31,251 bases of DNA from 66-474 sp035249175 (lineage in GTDB: Bacteria > Pseudomonadota > Gammaproteobacteria > Xanthomonadales > Rhodanobacteraceae): the NCBI GenBank assembly GCA_035249175.1, contig DATFGT010000019.1, forward strand, positions 1-31,251. Reading direction: 5' to 3'. Positions within the stretch are counted from its first letter, which is position 1. Each line of letters begins with the position of its first letter. Below are positions 14,520 through 22,634 of the stretch, piece by piece. A program made the translations under genes and the position numbers. The notes beneath the pieces were generated by a model, which searched no databases, was not told the origin of the DNA, and was given only the letters and a program-made list of their open reading frames with translations.

Positions 14520-16112
14520 TCACAAATGCGCGCCGGCTTCGATGCGTTGCAGGAGTTCGTAGCGCGGCGCATCGTGATCGACGATCGTGTGCGTCTCCAC
14601 CCCGATCGATTGGCGCAGCAGGCCGACCCCTTTCGGTTTCGCGGCCGGCCAGTTCGGCAAGCCCGCTCCGTTCGGATCGCCCGTCTTGATGAAGTTGGCG
14701 AAATAGCCTTCCATCGTGGCCGACGCGTTGTGGTCATCATCGGTCCACGCATAAACCTGGTTCGTGGCCAGATTGCCCAGCGCATATTCGATTTCGCCGC
14801 TGTGCACGGCGCCGGGATCGGGGCCCGCGCTTCCATCGCGCCTGGCCGGTCGCGCCTTGGTGAAGTAGTAGTAGTAAACCGGCGCTTCACCGGTCTGGCG
14901 CTGCAGATGCATCCAGCGCCACGTCGAAAAGGCGATGAACTGATCACCGGCCAGTGCCGTGCCGGATGCCTTTACCTCGGCTTCGTCGTGGCTCGGATAG
15001 AGCTTCAACACTTCAGCCGCATGCCCGCCGAACCGCTGTTCGACCGCCGCGCGATAGTTGGCCGGCGTGGGCGACTGCTTTTTCAGCAAGTCTGCGTAGA
15101 AACCCTCCTGCGAATTCGAACCGACCAGCAACGGGATGTGCGCCTGGTCTCCGGCCGCGTAGATCGCTTCGGGTACGCGCGACAGGAACCAGCCGTCGAC
15201 GACCGGCACGAAGTCGGCCACGCCCGCGTCCCCACATGCTGCAAGCAGCCCGGCCGCGGGCATGGCGCGCAACTGCTCCAGTGATCGCGCACCCACGTGC
15301 TTTTCGAATGCTTCACCCTGTTGCTCGGCCAGCGCCCGTGGCCGCGGCGTGAGATTGCCGAGTACCGAGCCGCTTTCGCCGATCGCGCGCCGCATCAATC
15401 CCTTCGACAAAGGCGAGGCCATCAATGCCGACACTGCCATCGAACCGGCCGATTCGCCGCCGATGGTGACTTCGTTGGGATCGCCGCCGAAGGCCGCGAT
15501 GTTGCGATGGACCCACTGCAATGCGGCGACCTGGTCCAGCAGTCCATAGTTGCCGGCAGCGTGGTGCGGCGATTCGTCCGCAAGCGCCGGCAGCGCAAGG
15601 AAGCCAAAAACATCGAGACGGTAATTCACGGTGACCGTGACGATGCCGCGCCGTGCGAGGCTGGCGCCGTCGTAGCGATATTCGGAACCATCGCCGCCGA
15701 CGAATCCGCCACCATAAAAATACACCAGCACCGGAAGCTTTTTGCCTTGGCTCCCGGACGGCATCCACACGTTGAGGTACAGGCAGTCTTCGCTCATCCC
15801 GTCCGAGCGAAACACCATGTCGCCGAACAGTGGGCGCTGCATGCAGCGCGGCCCGAAATGATCGGCTGCACGGACACCTGTCCACGCGGCGGCGGGTTGC
15901 GGCGGCTTCCATCGCAATGAGTGGGCCGGCGGCGCGGCATAAGGAATGCCCAGGAATCCATTCACGTCGGCGGCGGCATCATGGATGCCTGCCAAGCTGC
16001 CGGTATCGATCCGCACTACCAGCCCCGAGTCGGCGGCCATGGCGTGCGCAGTCGCCATGGCGAGCGCAAGTCCCAACAACAAGGTGCACGAACGGGTAGC
16101 GGCGATGGGCAT
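14520..16112 (-). CDS. Secreted type-B carboxylesterase
   Basis: 530 residues from the chosen start. The N-terminus MPIAATRSCTLLLGLALAMATAHAMAA is a signal peptide, so the enzyme is periplasmic or exported. The type-B carboxylesterase/cholinesterase order is complete: SEDCLYLNVW (107-116), oxyanion-hole YGGGFVGG (133-140), nucleophile elbow GGESAGS with Ser221, acidic residue Glu336 in SNSQEGF, and His437 in AVHSGEIEY. Substrates of the family range from short esters to aromatic esters; nothing here fixes it. An upstream ATG at 16166 would put 18 residues ahead of the signal peptide, so 16112 is preferred. It leads the likely operon with the PH-like and MAPEG genes and is divergent from trxC (156-base spacer). 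Confidence 0.87.
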   Translation of the reverse strand: MPIAATRSCTLLLGLALAMATAHAMAADSGLVVRIDTGSLAGIHDAAADVNGFLGIPYAAPPAHSLRWKPPQPAAAWTGVRAADHFGPRCMQRPLFGDMVFRSDGMSEDCLYLNVWMPSGSQGKKLPVLVYFYGGGFVGGDGSEYRYDGASLARRGIVTVTVNYRLDVFGFLALPALADESPHHAAGNYGLLDQVAALQWVHRNIAAFGGDPNEVTIGGESAGSMAVSALMASPLSKGLMRRAIGESGSVLGNLTPRPRALAEQQGEAFEKHVGARSLEQLRAMPAAGLLAACGDAGVADFVPVVDGWFLSRVPEAIYAAGDQAHIPLLVGSNSQEGFYADLLKKQSPTPANYRAAVEQRFGGHAAEVLKLYPSHDEAEVKASGTALAGDQFIAFSTWRWMHLQRQTGEAPVYYYYFTKARPARRDGSAGPDPGAVHSGEIEYALGNLATNQVYAWTDDDHNASATMEGYFANFIKTGDPNGAGLPNWPAAKPKGVGLLRQSIGVETHTIVDHDAPRYELLQRIEAGAHL

Positions 16113-16268
16113 CGCAATGCACTCCGGTTTTGGCAACGAGACACTCAATCGTACCGGCGATGGCACGCGGTCAACGTGGTCTCACGGCGAAGACATCTTC
16201 CGTGTGGCATTTTCATCCCCATATCGCATGGCGAGCCACGCCGAACCGTCCAGTCCCCAGATCATGCC

Positions 16269-16706
16269 ATGAGCGACACCCTGCACATCGTTTGTCCGCA
16301 CTGCCAAGCCGTGAACCGCGTGCCCCCGGAACGCCTCGGGGCCGCGCCCACATGTGGCAAGTGTCATCGGCCGCTGTTCGAAGCCAAGCCGGTGGAAGTG
16401 GACCAAGCCGCGTTCCAGAAGCATCTTTCGCGAAGCGGCATCCCGGTGCTGGTGGACTTCTGGGCGCCGTGGTGCGGACCGTGCAAGATGATGGCCCCGC
16501 ATTACGCACAAGCCGCATCGCAACTGGAACCGCGCGCGCGACTGCTCAAGGTCGACACCGACGCCGAACAAAACCTCGGCACCCGCTACAACATCCGCAG
16601 CATTCCCACGCTGGCGCTCTTCCATGGCGGCCGCGAAGTCGCGCGCCAGGCTGGCGCCATGAACGCATCGGGCATCGTGCAGTGGGCCCGCGCCCACGGC
16701 GCGTGA
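16269..16706 (+). CDS. trxC: Thioredoxin 2 (TrxC) with N-terminal zinc motif
   Basis: 145 residues. The first 40 carry two CxxC pairs (Cys9/Cys12 in CPHC and Cys29/Cys32 in CGKC), the zinc-binding head that distinguishes TrxC from TrxA. The thioredoxin domain has the active site FWAPWCGPCK with Cys69 and Cys72 and the cis-proline in SIPTL (Pro113). TrxC reduces protein disulfides in the cytosol and is induced by oxidative stress in Escherichia coli, where the zinc head tunes redox potential. A longer open frame extends to 15921, antisense to the esterase gene, but homology begins exactly at this ATG (MSDTLHIVCPHC). It converges with the ligase gene, 30 bases away. Confidence 0.93.
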   Translation: MSDTLHIVCPHCQAVNRVPPERLGAAPTCGKCHRPLFEAKPVEVDQAAFQKHLSRSGIPVLVDFWAPWCGPCKMMAPHYAQAASQLEPRARLLKVDTDAEQNLGTRYNIRSIPTLALFHGGREVARQAGAMNASGIVQWARAHGA

Positions 16707-16736
16707 CGGCCCGAAGATGGAGCATGATCCCGCAGT

Positions 16737-17636
16737 TCAGGGTTGCACCGCATGCGCTGCACCTCGGGACAAAACGGGCTCCGGCGGCGGTCCATCGGGC
16801 CGTCGGCGCATGAAGCGCGCAAATCGGGGCAGTCCACTGGCTGTCAAACCATTGAACCGATAAGTCACCCATGATCCGACCGGCGGCGGATCGGCACGAT
16901 CTTCATCGGAGAACCCCGAGCCGATCGAGAAACGGCGGCCATCCTGCGTACGCACTTCGATCGAGCCCATCTTCCCTTCCAGCCGACCCTGACCCGGCTG
17001 GATCGCGATGACCTGCGCTTCGGCATCTTCGTAAGGCTTCAACTTGAGCAGACCGACGCCGCGGCCCGCCCGATAGGCTGCGTCACCACGATGCAGCACC
17101 AGCCCTTCCCCGCCCTTGCCCACCACGCGCTGGAGCTCGGCATAGAGTTGCGTTTCATTCGCGACGTGGAACTGCCGGATCGCAACCACCCAGGGATCAC
17201 CGATCGCGGCCACCTGCCTGCAGATGGCCGGCACGCGCGCGTCGAAGTCGCCGCCATGCGCAGGCAGGTCGAACACGTGATAGGTCACTTCATGCCATGC
17301 CGGATCGTTCGCCCCCGCCGTGCGCACGATGGCGGACGCCCGCGAGAACTGTCCGTAGCCGACCCACAACTCGCCATCCAGCGACGTCTTCGGCCAATTC
17401 TTCGTGAACCATGCGGGCACATGCACGACGGTGCCGCCGCGCGTCAACAACTGATGTCCATTCCAGTAACCGCGCACGCCATCGAACTTCTCGCTGACCC
17501 AGTAGCGGGACAGGTCAACACCGCCGTGATAAACATCGACCAGTTCGACCGGCGGCGGCGTGGCGGTTCGTGCCGGGCCCGCGAAAACCGCGGCCCACGC
17601 GAGGACAATCACCATGACCCAGCGCATCGCTTGCAT
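16737..17636 (-). CDS. LigE-type periplasmic ATP-dependent DNA ligase
   Basis: 299 residues. A signal peptide (MRWVMVIVLAWAAVFAGPARTA) precedes a minimal ATP-dependent ligase. The catalytic lysine Lys50 lies in SEKFDGVRGYW (motif I KxDGxR), with LDGEL (motif III), GGEGLVL (motif IV) and LLKLKPY (motif V) following. The OB domain covers about 205-280, with GKMGSIEVR. There is no DNA-binding N-terminal domain or BRCT, as expected for LigE. These enzymes seal nicks with ATP and the leader predicts export, which has led to proposals of roles in handling external DNA. A proline-rich tail follows residue 278. Start choice rests on GAGGAG ten bases upstream of 17636. It is divergent from the PLP-enzyme gene. 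Confidence 0.88.
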   Translation of the reverse strand: MQAMRWVMVIVLAWAAVFAGPARTATPPPVELVDVYHGGVDLSRYWVSEKFDGVRGYWNGHQLLTRGGTVVHVPAWFTKNWPKTSLDGELWVGYGQFSRASAIVRTAGANDPAWHEVTYHVFDLPAHGGDFDARVPAICRQVAAIGDPWVVAIRQFHVANETQLYAELQRVVGKGGEGLVLHRGDAAYRAGRGVGLLKLKPYEDAEAQVIAIQPGQGRLEGKMGSIEVRTQDGRRFSIGSGFSDEDRADPPPVGSWVTYRFNGLTASGLPRFARFMRRRPDGPPPEPVLSRGAAHAVQP

Positions 17637-17808
17637 GTTGGTCTTTCTCCTCGTTGAAAACCTGGAGTTTCGAACCTCACGCACCAACATGCCGCCGGTC
17701 GCGATCCCCGCGTTGCACTGCCTTTCCTGAAAACCGTGTAGGCGATTCCCTACTGCAGTGGCCACCGCCGGGATGGCAATGCCACAATCGCACCACAGAG
17801 TGAAAGCC

Positions 17809-19008
17809 ATGACCCGCAACCCGCCCCATCTTGAAAAAGGCACACCGATCGGCGGCCAATCGCTTCTCGAAGGCGTGAGCTTGCCCGCCGCGGCGATCTT
17901 CGAGGCAGCGCTGGCCCACAACATTGCATGGATGCAGCGCTTCGCCGACGACCATGGCGCGAAACTCGCGCCGCACGGCAAGACCACGATGACGCCCGCG
18001 CTGTTCCGCCGACAGCTCGATGCAGGCGCGTGGGGCATCACGCTGGCCAACGCCGTCCAGTGCGTCGCCGCATTCCAACACGGCGTGACGCGACTCCTGA
18101 TGGCCAACCAGTTGGTCGGGGTTCCCAACATGGTGATCGTCGCCGGGCTGATCGAACGCGGTGCGGATTACTGCTGCCTCGTCGACAGCGTGGCCAATAT
18201 CGAAGCGTTGGATCGGTTCTTCGGCGGGCGCGGCTTGACGCTGCAAGTCCTGGTCGAGCTCGGCGTGCCCGGCGGACGTTGTGGCGTGCGCACCGAATCG
18301 GAGCTGAAAACGCTCGTCGACGCGATTGCCGCGGCGCCGGCCCTCGCGCTCTGCGGCATCGAAGGTTACGAAGGCCTGATCGGCAGCGAACATGTCGTCG
18401 ATTCCATCCGCAGCTATGGCCAGCGGCTTGTTGCGACCCTTCGCCATCTGCGCGATTCCGGTGCCTTCGCGGACCGCACGCCGATCATCACCGCGGCCGG
18501 CTCGCAATGGTTCGACCTGATCGCCGAGGCCTTCGATCAAGCCGACCTGCGGGATCACTGCACACCCGTGCTGCGGCCCGGCTGCTACGTGGTGCACGAT
18601 CACCGCTCATATCGCGACGCGATGGCCGAGGTGAAAGCGCGCCACCCGGAACTCGAAGGCCAACTCGAACCGGCGTTGGCGGTATTCGCGCACGTGCAGT
18701 CGCTGCCCGAACCGGGCCTGGCCGTGGTGGCCATGGGCAAGCGCGACATCTCCATCGATCCCGACCTGCCGATGCCGCTGCAACGCCATCGCCCCGGCGC
18801 GCCCGCGCTGCCACTGGCCGGTTGCAGCGTCCGCAAGGTGATGGACCAGCACGCGATGATGGTGATTCCCCAGCGCGCGGACCTTCGCATCGGCGACATC
18901 GTGTCCTTCGGCGCATCGCATCCGTGCCTCACCTTCGACAAATGGCGGCAGGTGCTGCTTGTCAATGATGATCTGCAAGTGCGGGACGTGATGCCGACAT
19001 TTTTCTAG
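17809..19008 (+). CDS. DSD1-family PLP-dependent amino acid deaminase (D-serine dehydratase/D-threonine aldolase type)
   Basis: 399 residues with the fold-type III (alanine-racemase-like) barrel. The PLP lysine is Lys58 in LAPHGKTTMTP, followed by QLDAGAWGITLANA. Near the C-terminus GASHPCLTFDKW (His371, Cys373) matches the zinc site of the D-serine dehydratase/D-threonine aldolase group. Relatives with the exact APHGKTTM motif are usually named amino acid deaminases; a D-amino acid substrate is likely but unproven. In-frame GTG codons at 17758 and 17800 are possible alternative starts, but the conserved region fits ATG 17809. It shares a 172-base divergent spacer with the ligase gene and is followed by a GC-rich hairpin. 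Confidence 0.83.
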   Translation: MTRNPPHLEKGTPIGGQSLLEGVSLPAAAIFEAALAHNIAWMQRFADDHGAKLAPHGKTTMTPALFRRQLDAGAWGITLANAVQCVAAFQHGVTRLLMANQLVGVPNMVIVAGLIERGADYCCLVDSVANIEALDRFFGGRGLTLQVLVELGVPGGRCGVRTESELKTLVDAIAAAPALALCGIEGYEGLIGSEHVVDSIRSYGQRLVATLRHLRDSGAFADRTPIITAAGSQWFDLIAEAFDQADLRDHCTPVLRPGCYVVHDHRSYRDAMAEVKARHPELEGQLEPALAVFAHVQSLPEPGLAVVAMGKRDISIDPDLPMPLQRHRPGAPALPLAGCSVRKVMDQHAMMVIPQRADLRIGDIVSFGASHPCLTFDKWRQVLLVNDDLQVRDVMPTFF

Positions 19009-19011
19009 CCG

Positions 19012-19028
19012 GCGGGCCGCAGGCCCGC
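19012..19028 (+). terminator. GC-rich hairpin just after the PLP-enzyme gene
   Basis: GCGGGCC (19012-19018) and GGCCCGC (19022-19028) form a 7-bp stem with a 3-base loop, four bases after the stop codon. No T-tract follows, so it is a probable but not classical terminator. Confidence 0.45.
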
Positions 19029-19069
19029 ACCCTCCCCTCGACGCAAAGATCCCGCGCACGGAACCCAGG

Positions 19070-19134
19070 GTAACGAAATCGGTGGCATGTTTCGGGAAGC
19101 AGGGCCGCGGCCCATTTCCCGGATCCACCGTTAC
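19070..19134 (+). promoter_or_regulatory. Nested stem structure in the leader of the SLC13-RCK gene
   Basis: Three helices nest around a palindromic tip: GTAA/TTAC (19070-19073 with 19131-19134), CGGTGG/CCACCG (19080-19085 with 19125-19130) and CGGGAA/TTCCCG (19093-19098 with 19116-19121), enclosing GGGCCGCGGCCC (19102-19113). The structure ends 38 bases before the start codon. It may be a leader RNA element, or an extended terminator for the upstream gene. It matches no riboswitch class I know. Confidence 0.45.
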
Positions 19135-19172
19135 GATGCCGCAAGCAGAGTCACAGTGAGTGTCTTGTCAGC

Positions 19173-20972
19173 ATGGAACCCGACCAGATCCTGTTCCTGG
19201 CCATCCTCGCTTCGGCACTGATCCTGCTGGTCACCGAATGGGTTCGCATCGACCTGACCGGCGTGCTGATCGTAGTGGCGTTGGCCGCCACGGGCGTTCT
19301 CAAACCCGCCGAAGCGCTGTCGGGGTTCTCGAGCGACGCGGCGATCCTGCTGGCATCGATGTTCGTGCTGTCGGCCGGACTGGCGCAGACTGGCCTGACC
19401 GCGCGGCTTGGCGCATGGATTGGCCGCATGGCGGGCGGGAGCATATGGCGCGCGGTGCTGGTGATTATGCCCTGCGTGGCGTTGATGGCCGCGTTCAGCC
19501 ACCACCTGATGGTGACGGCAATGATGCTGCCGGTGATCCTGGAGCTCAATCGCTCGCACAACCTGCCAGCTTCGCGGCTGATGATGCCGATGGCTTTTGC
19601 CGCGTCGCTGGGAACCACCGTGACCGTCATTGCGGCGCCTGCCTTTCTGGTTGCGCGCAATTTGCTGGAACGCGACGGCGTGCACGACATCGGCATTTTT
19701 TCGATCGCCCCGATCGGCGTCGCGCTGAGCCTGATCGGCACCCTGTACGTGCTGCTGTTGGGACGTTGGTTGCTGCCGAGCCACCCGGGAAGTGAGGGCG
19801 GCGCTGACCGGTTCCGGCTCGAGCGCTATTACACGGAACTGGTGGTGCTCGAGGGTTCGCCGCATGCCGGCAAAACGATGCGGGAGTTCGGCGAAGCGCA
19901 CGCCAAACGTTTCCAGGTCGTGGATTGGCTGCGCCAAGGCAATTCGCGCCGGAAACCGTGGCGGCGCAAGCAGTTGGCTGCCGGCGACCTCCTGTTGGTG
20001 CGCGCCAGCCCGGACGAACTGGCCGGACTCGAGGAGCAGCAGGGCCTGGCGTTGAGCGCGGTGGTCCGTTACGGCGAAGAAATCGAGAACGACAAGCGCA
20101 AAGGCAGGGAGGATGACGAACGCCTGGTGCAGGCGATCGTCGCACCCGACTCGGAACTGGTCGGGCGCAGCATCGGCAATGTCGATTTCCTGCGCCGCTA
20201 TGGCGTGGTGGTGGTGGGCCTGTGGCGAAAGCGCGGCTTCATCCGCAAGGAACTGTCCAAGATACAGCTCCAGGGCGGCGATCTGGTGGTGCTGTGGGGT
20301 GACAAGCGCGCGCTCGACCAGCTTTCACACGAACCCTCCTTCCTGCTGCTCGTCCCCTTCTCGGGGACCGCCCGACCCCGCAGGCGCGGAGGACTGGCCG
20401 CCTTGATCATGGGGCTCAGCGTGCTGGGCGCGGCATCGGGCCTCGTGCCGGTGACCGTATCGTTCATGGCCGGTGCCGTGGCCATGGTGGCCAGCGGCTG
20501 CCTGACGTTGAAGCAGGCCTACGAGTCGGTGGACATACGCATCTTCGTGTTCATCGCCGGCGCCATTCCGCTCGGCCTCGCCATGGAACAGACCGGCACC
20601 GCCGCCATGTTTGCCGGCTGGCTGTCGGAATTCCTGTCCGGCTGGTCGTCCATGGGGGTACTGCTGGCGTTGTTCCTGATCGCCGCGTTGTTCACGCAGA
20701 TTTTGTCCGATACCGCGACCACCATCCTGCTCGGACCGATTGCATTGGGCCTGGCCGCGTTGCTCCACATTTCCGCGCCCGCCATGGTGTTCAGCGTGGC
20801 AATGGGCGCCGTTGCCGCGTTCCTGACCCCGATCGGGCACCATGGCAACCTGTTGGTGTACGAGCCGGGCAATTACCGCTTCGTGGACTTTGTGCGCGTG
20901 GGCACGCCGTTGACGATTCTCCTCGGCGTGGCGGTGGCCTGGCTGGCGCCGCATGTTTGGCCTGTGAGCTGA
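19173..20972 (+). CDS. SLC13 (DASS)-type permease with two RCK_C domains
   Basis: 599 residues. About five helices (residues 5-200) are followed by two soluble RCK_C (TrkA C-terminal) domains (about 216-293 and 314-388), then a second membrane half (about 405-595). This split layout is typical of SLC13/DASS permeases annotated as sulfate, phosphate or dicarboxylate carriers; substrate and coupling ion are not readable. RCK_C domains bind small ligands in potassium channels and may gate the carrier. Motifs include SHHLMVTAMMLPVI in the first half and SDTATTILLGPIALGLA in the second, which fit the paired hairpin regions of the fold. The start at 19173 has no clear Shine-Dalgarno. A structured leader precedes it. 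The dipeptidase gene follows on the same strand after 112 bases. Confidence 0.85.
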   Translation: MEPDQILFLAILASALILLVTEWVRIDLTGVLIVVALAATGVLKPAEALSGFSSDAAILLASMFVLSAGLAQTGLTARLGAWIGRMAGGSIWRAVLVIMPCVALMAAFSHHLMVTAMMLPVILELNRSHNLPASRLMMPMAFAASLGTTVTVIAAPAFLVARNLLERDGVHDIGIFSIAPIGVALSLIGTLYVLLLGRWLLPSHPGSEGGADRFRLERYYTELVVLEGSPHAGKTMREFGEAHAKRFQVVDWLRQGNSRRKPWRRKQLAAGDLLLVRASPDELAGLEEQQGLALSAVVRYGEEIENDKRKGREDDERLVQAIVAPDSELVGRSIGNVDFLRRYGVVVVGLWRKRGFIRKELSKIQLQGGDLVVLWGDKRALDQLSHEPSFLLLVPFSGTARPRRRGGLAALIMGLSVLGAASGLVPVTVSFMAGAVAMVASGCLTLKQAYESVDIRIFVFIAGAIPLGLAMEQTGTAAMFAGWLSEFLSGWSSMGVLLALFLIAALFTQILSDTATTILLGPIALGLAALLHISAPAMVFSVAMGAVAAFLTPIGHHGNLLVYEPGNYRFVDFVRVGTPLTILLGVAVAWLAPHVWPVS

Positions 20973-21084
20973 TGCCGGGCACGCTGCGGTGATACAGCCA
21001 GTAGACTGGGGGCGACACTGGCGCGGGGCGCGTTCCGCGCGGCCTTTCGCTTCTTCTCCCGACAACGACACCAACGTGGACGCC

Positions 21085-22392
21085 ATGACCAAGCACCTGC
21101 GAATCCTTGCCTGCCTGCTCGCCGCCCTGCCCTGCATCGCACTCGCTGCGCCGCAGTCGAGGCACGACGAGGATCTGTCGGCGCGGGTCGAGCACGTGCT
21201 CACCGAAACACCCGTCATCGACGGCCACAACGATCTCCCGTGGGAAATCCGCAGCGAATTCGGGAATGTCGGCGACATCGATCTCGCCACCGACACGTCC
21301 AACCTGCGCAGCAAGACCGGCGACGGCGACGTTCACCTGATGACCGACATCCCGCGCGCGCGCAAGGGTCACCTTGGCGCGCAGTTCTGGTCGGTGTGGA
21401 TTCCGGCCACCACCACCGGTCCCGAGGCCGTGCAGATGACGCTGGAGCAGATCGACATCGTCCGCACGATGGTCGCGAAGTATCCGAAGGATTTCGAAAT
21501 GGCGTCCACCGCCCACGACATCCAGCGCATCGAGAAATCCGGGCGGATCGCCAGCCTGATCGGCGTCGAAGGCGGCCACCAGATCAACAACTCGCTGCCG
21601 GTGCTGCGCGATTACTACGCGCTGGGCGTGCGTTACATGACGCTGACCCATGGCAAGAACACCGACTGGGCGGATTCGGCCACCGACGCGCCCGTGCACC
21701 ACGGGCTGACACCGTTCGGCCGCGCGGTGGTGCACGAAATGAATCGGCTGGGAATGCTGGTGGATCTTTCCCACGTTTCGCCCGACACCATGAAGGCCGC
21801 GCTTGAAACCACCCAGGCGCCGGTAATCTTCTCGCACTCCAGCGCGCGTGCGCTGGACGACCACCCTCGCGACGTGCCCGACGACGTGCTGCGCATGGTG
21901 AAGCAGAACCGCGGCATCGTGATGGCGAACTTCTACCCGGCCTTCGTTTCGCAGGCCGTAGCGAAATGGAACGCCGAGCACGCTGGCGCGTCCGCGAAGT
22001 TCGAGGCGCTGTACGTCGGCCAGCCCGATCGCGCCAAGGCCGCGATGGACAAGTGGAAGCAGGCCCATCCGCAACCCAGGGCCACGGTCGCGCAGGTCGC
22101 CGACCACATCGATCACATCCGCAAGATCGCCGGCGTCGAAAGCGTCGGCATCGGCAGCGACTTCGACGGCATCGAGGTTACGCCCGAGGGCCTGGACGGC
22201 GTCGACAAATATCCCGCGTTGTTCGCCGAACTCGCGCGCCGCGGCTGGACCGACGACGAGCTGGCTGACCTTGCCGGCCGCAACCTCTTGCGCGTCATGC
22301 GCGAGGCCGAACGGGTTGCCGCGCGTCTGCAGGCACGGGAAGCGCCGTCGCACAAAGCCATCGGGATGGATGCGAAAGACAAGGGCGCATGA
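21085..22392 (+). CDS. Exported M19 (renal-type) membrane dipeptidase
   Basis: 435 residues. The signal peptide MTKHLRILACLLAALPCIALAAP is followed by the amidohydrolase barrel of peptidase family M19. The first zinc ligands lie in VIDGHNDLPW (His48, Asp50), a bridging glutamate in GVEGGHQINN, later histidines in DLSHVSPDTM and FSHSSARAL, and an aspartate in GIGSDFDGI. Family members hydrolyse dipeptides with L- or D-residues at the C-terminal side. With a signal peptide, this one probably cleaves peptides in the periplasm. Upstream in-frame starts (ATG 20989, GTG 21076) would precede the signal peptide and are not favoured. The gene may be read through from the SLC13 gene. Confidence 0.88.
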   Translation: MTKHLRILACLLAALPCIALAAPQSRHDEDLSARVEHVLTETPVIDGHNDLPWEIRSEFGNVGDIDLATDTSNLRSKTGDGDVHLMTDIPRARKGHLGAQFWSVWIPATTTGPEAVQMTLEQIDIVRTMVAKYPKDFEMASTAHDIQRIEKSGRIASLIGVEGGHQINNSLPVLRDYYALGVRYMTLTHGKNTDWADSATDAPVHHGLTPFGRAVVHEMNRLGMLVDLSHVSPDTMKAALETTQAPVIFSHSSARALDDHPRDVPDDVLRMVKQNRGIVMANFYPAFVSQAVAKWNAEHAGASAKFEALYVGQPDRAKAAMDKWKQAHPQPRATVAQVADHIDHIRKIAGVESVGIGSDFDGIEVTPEGLDGVDKYPALFAELARRGWTDDELADLAGRNLLRVMREAERVAARLQAREAPSHKAIGMDAKDKGA

Positions 22393-22568
22393 GTGGTTGC
22401 CGCTGACCCCGCCTCGTAATCATTCCGGCATCCGTCCGCGCCATCTGCGGGCGAACTTCGGAATCCATGTTGCTGCTTCCGGCGACCTGCAAACGGACGA
22501 ACGCGCGGCTTGTCCGCCACGCCTTGACGCCAATTCAACCATCGCGCGGGTAGCGTGTGGGGCGCTTG

Positions 22569-22586
22569 CGGCACGGTGACGTGCCG
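22569..22586 (+). promoter_or_regulatory. GNRA-capped hairpin in the AI-2E family gene leader
   Basis: CGGCACG (22569-22575), loop GTGA, and CGTGCCG (22580-22586) form a perfect 7-bp stem with a GNRA-type tetraloop, 48 bases before the start codon. It could be a stable 5' leader hairpin; no known class is recognised. Confidence 0.35.
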
Positions 22587-22634
22587 GCGCCGCAACGCCT
22601 GCGCCCGATGCAGGGCGCGAGGAGAGGATGGTTC

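Noticed and set aside
22524..22556. TTGACG...TAGCGT as a promoter for the AI-2E family gene
   Set aside because: The spacer is 21 bases, too long for a normal sigma70 promoter; no alternative -10 at 16-18 bases.
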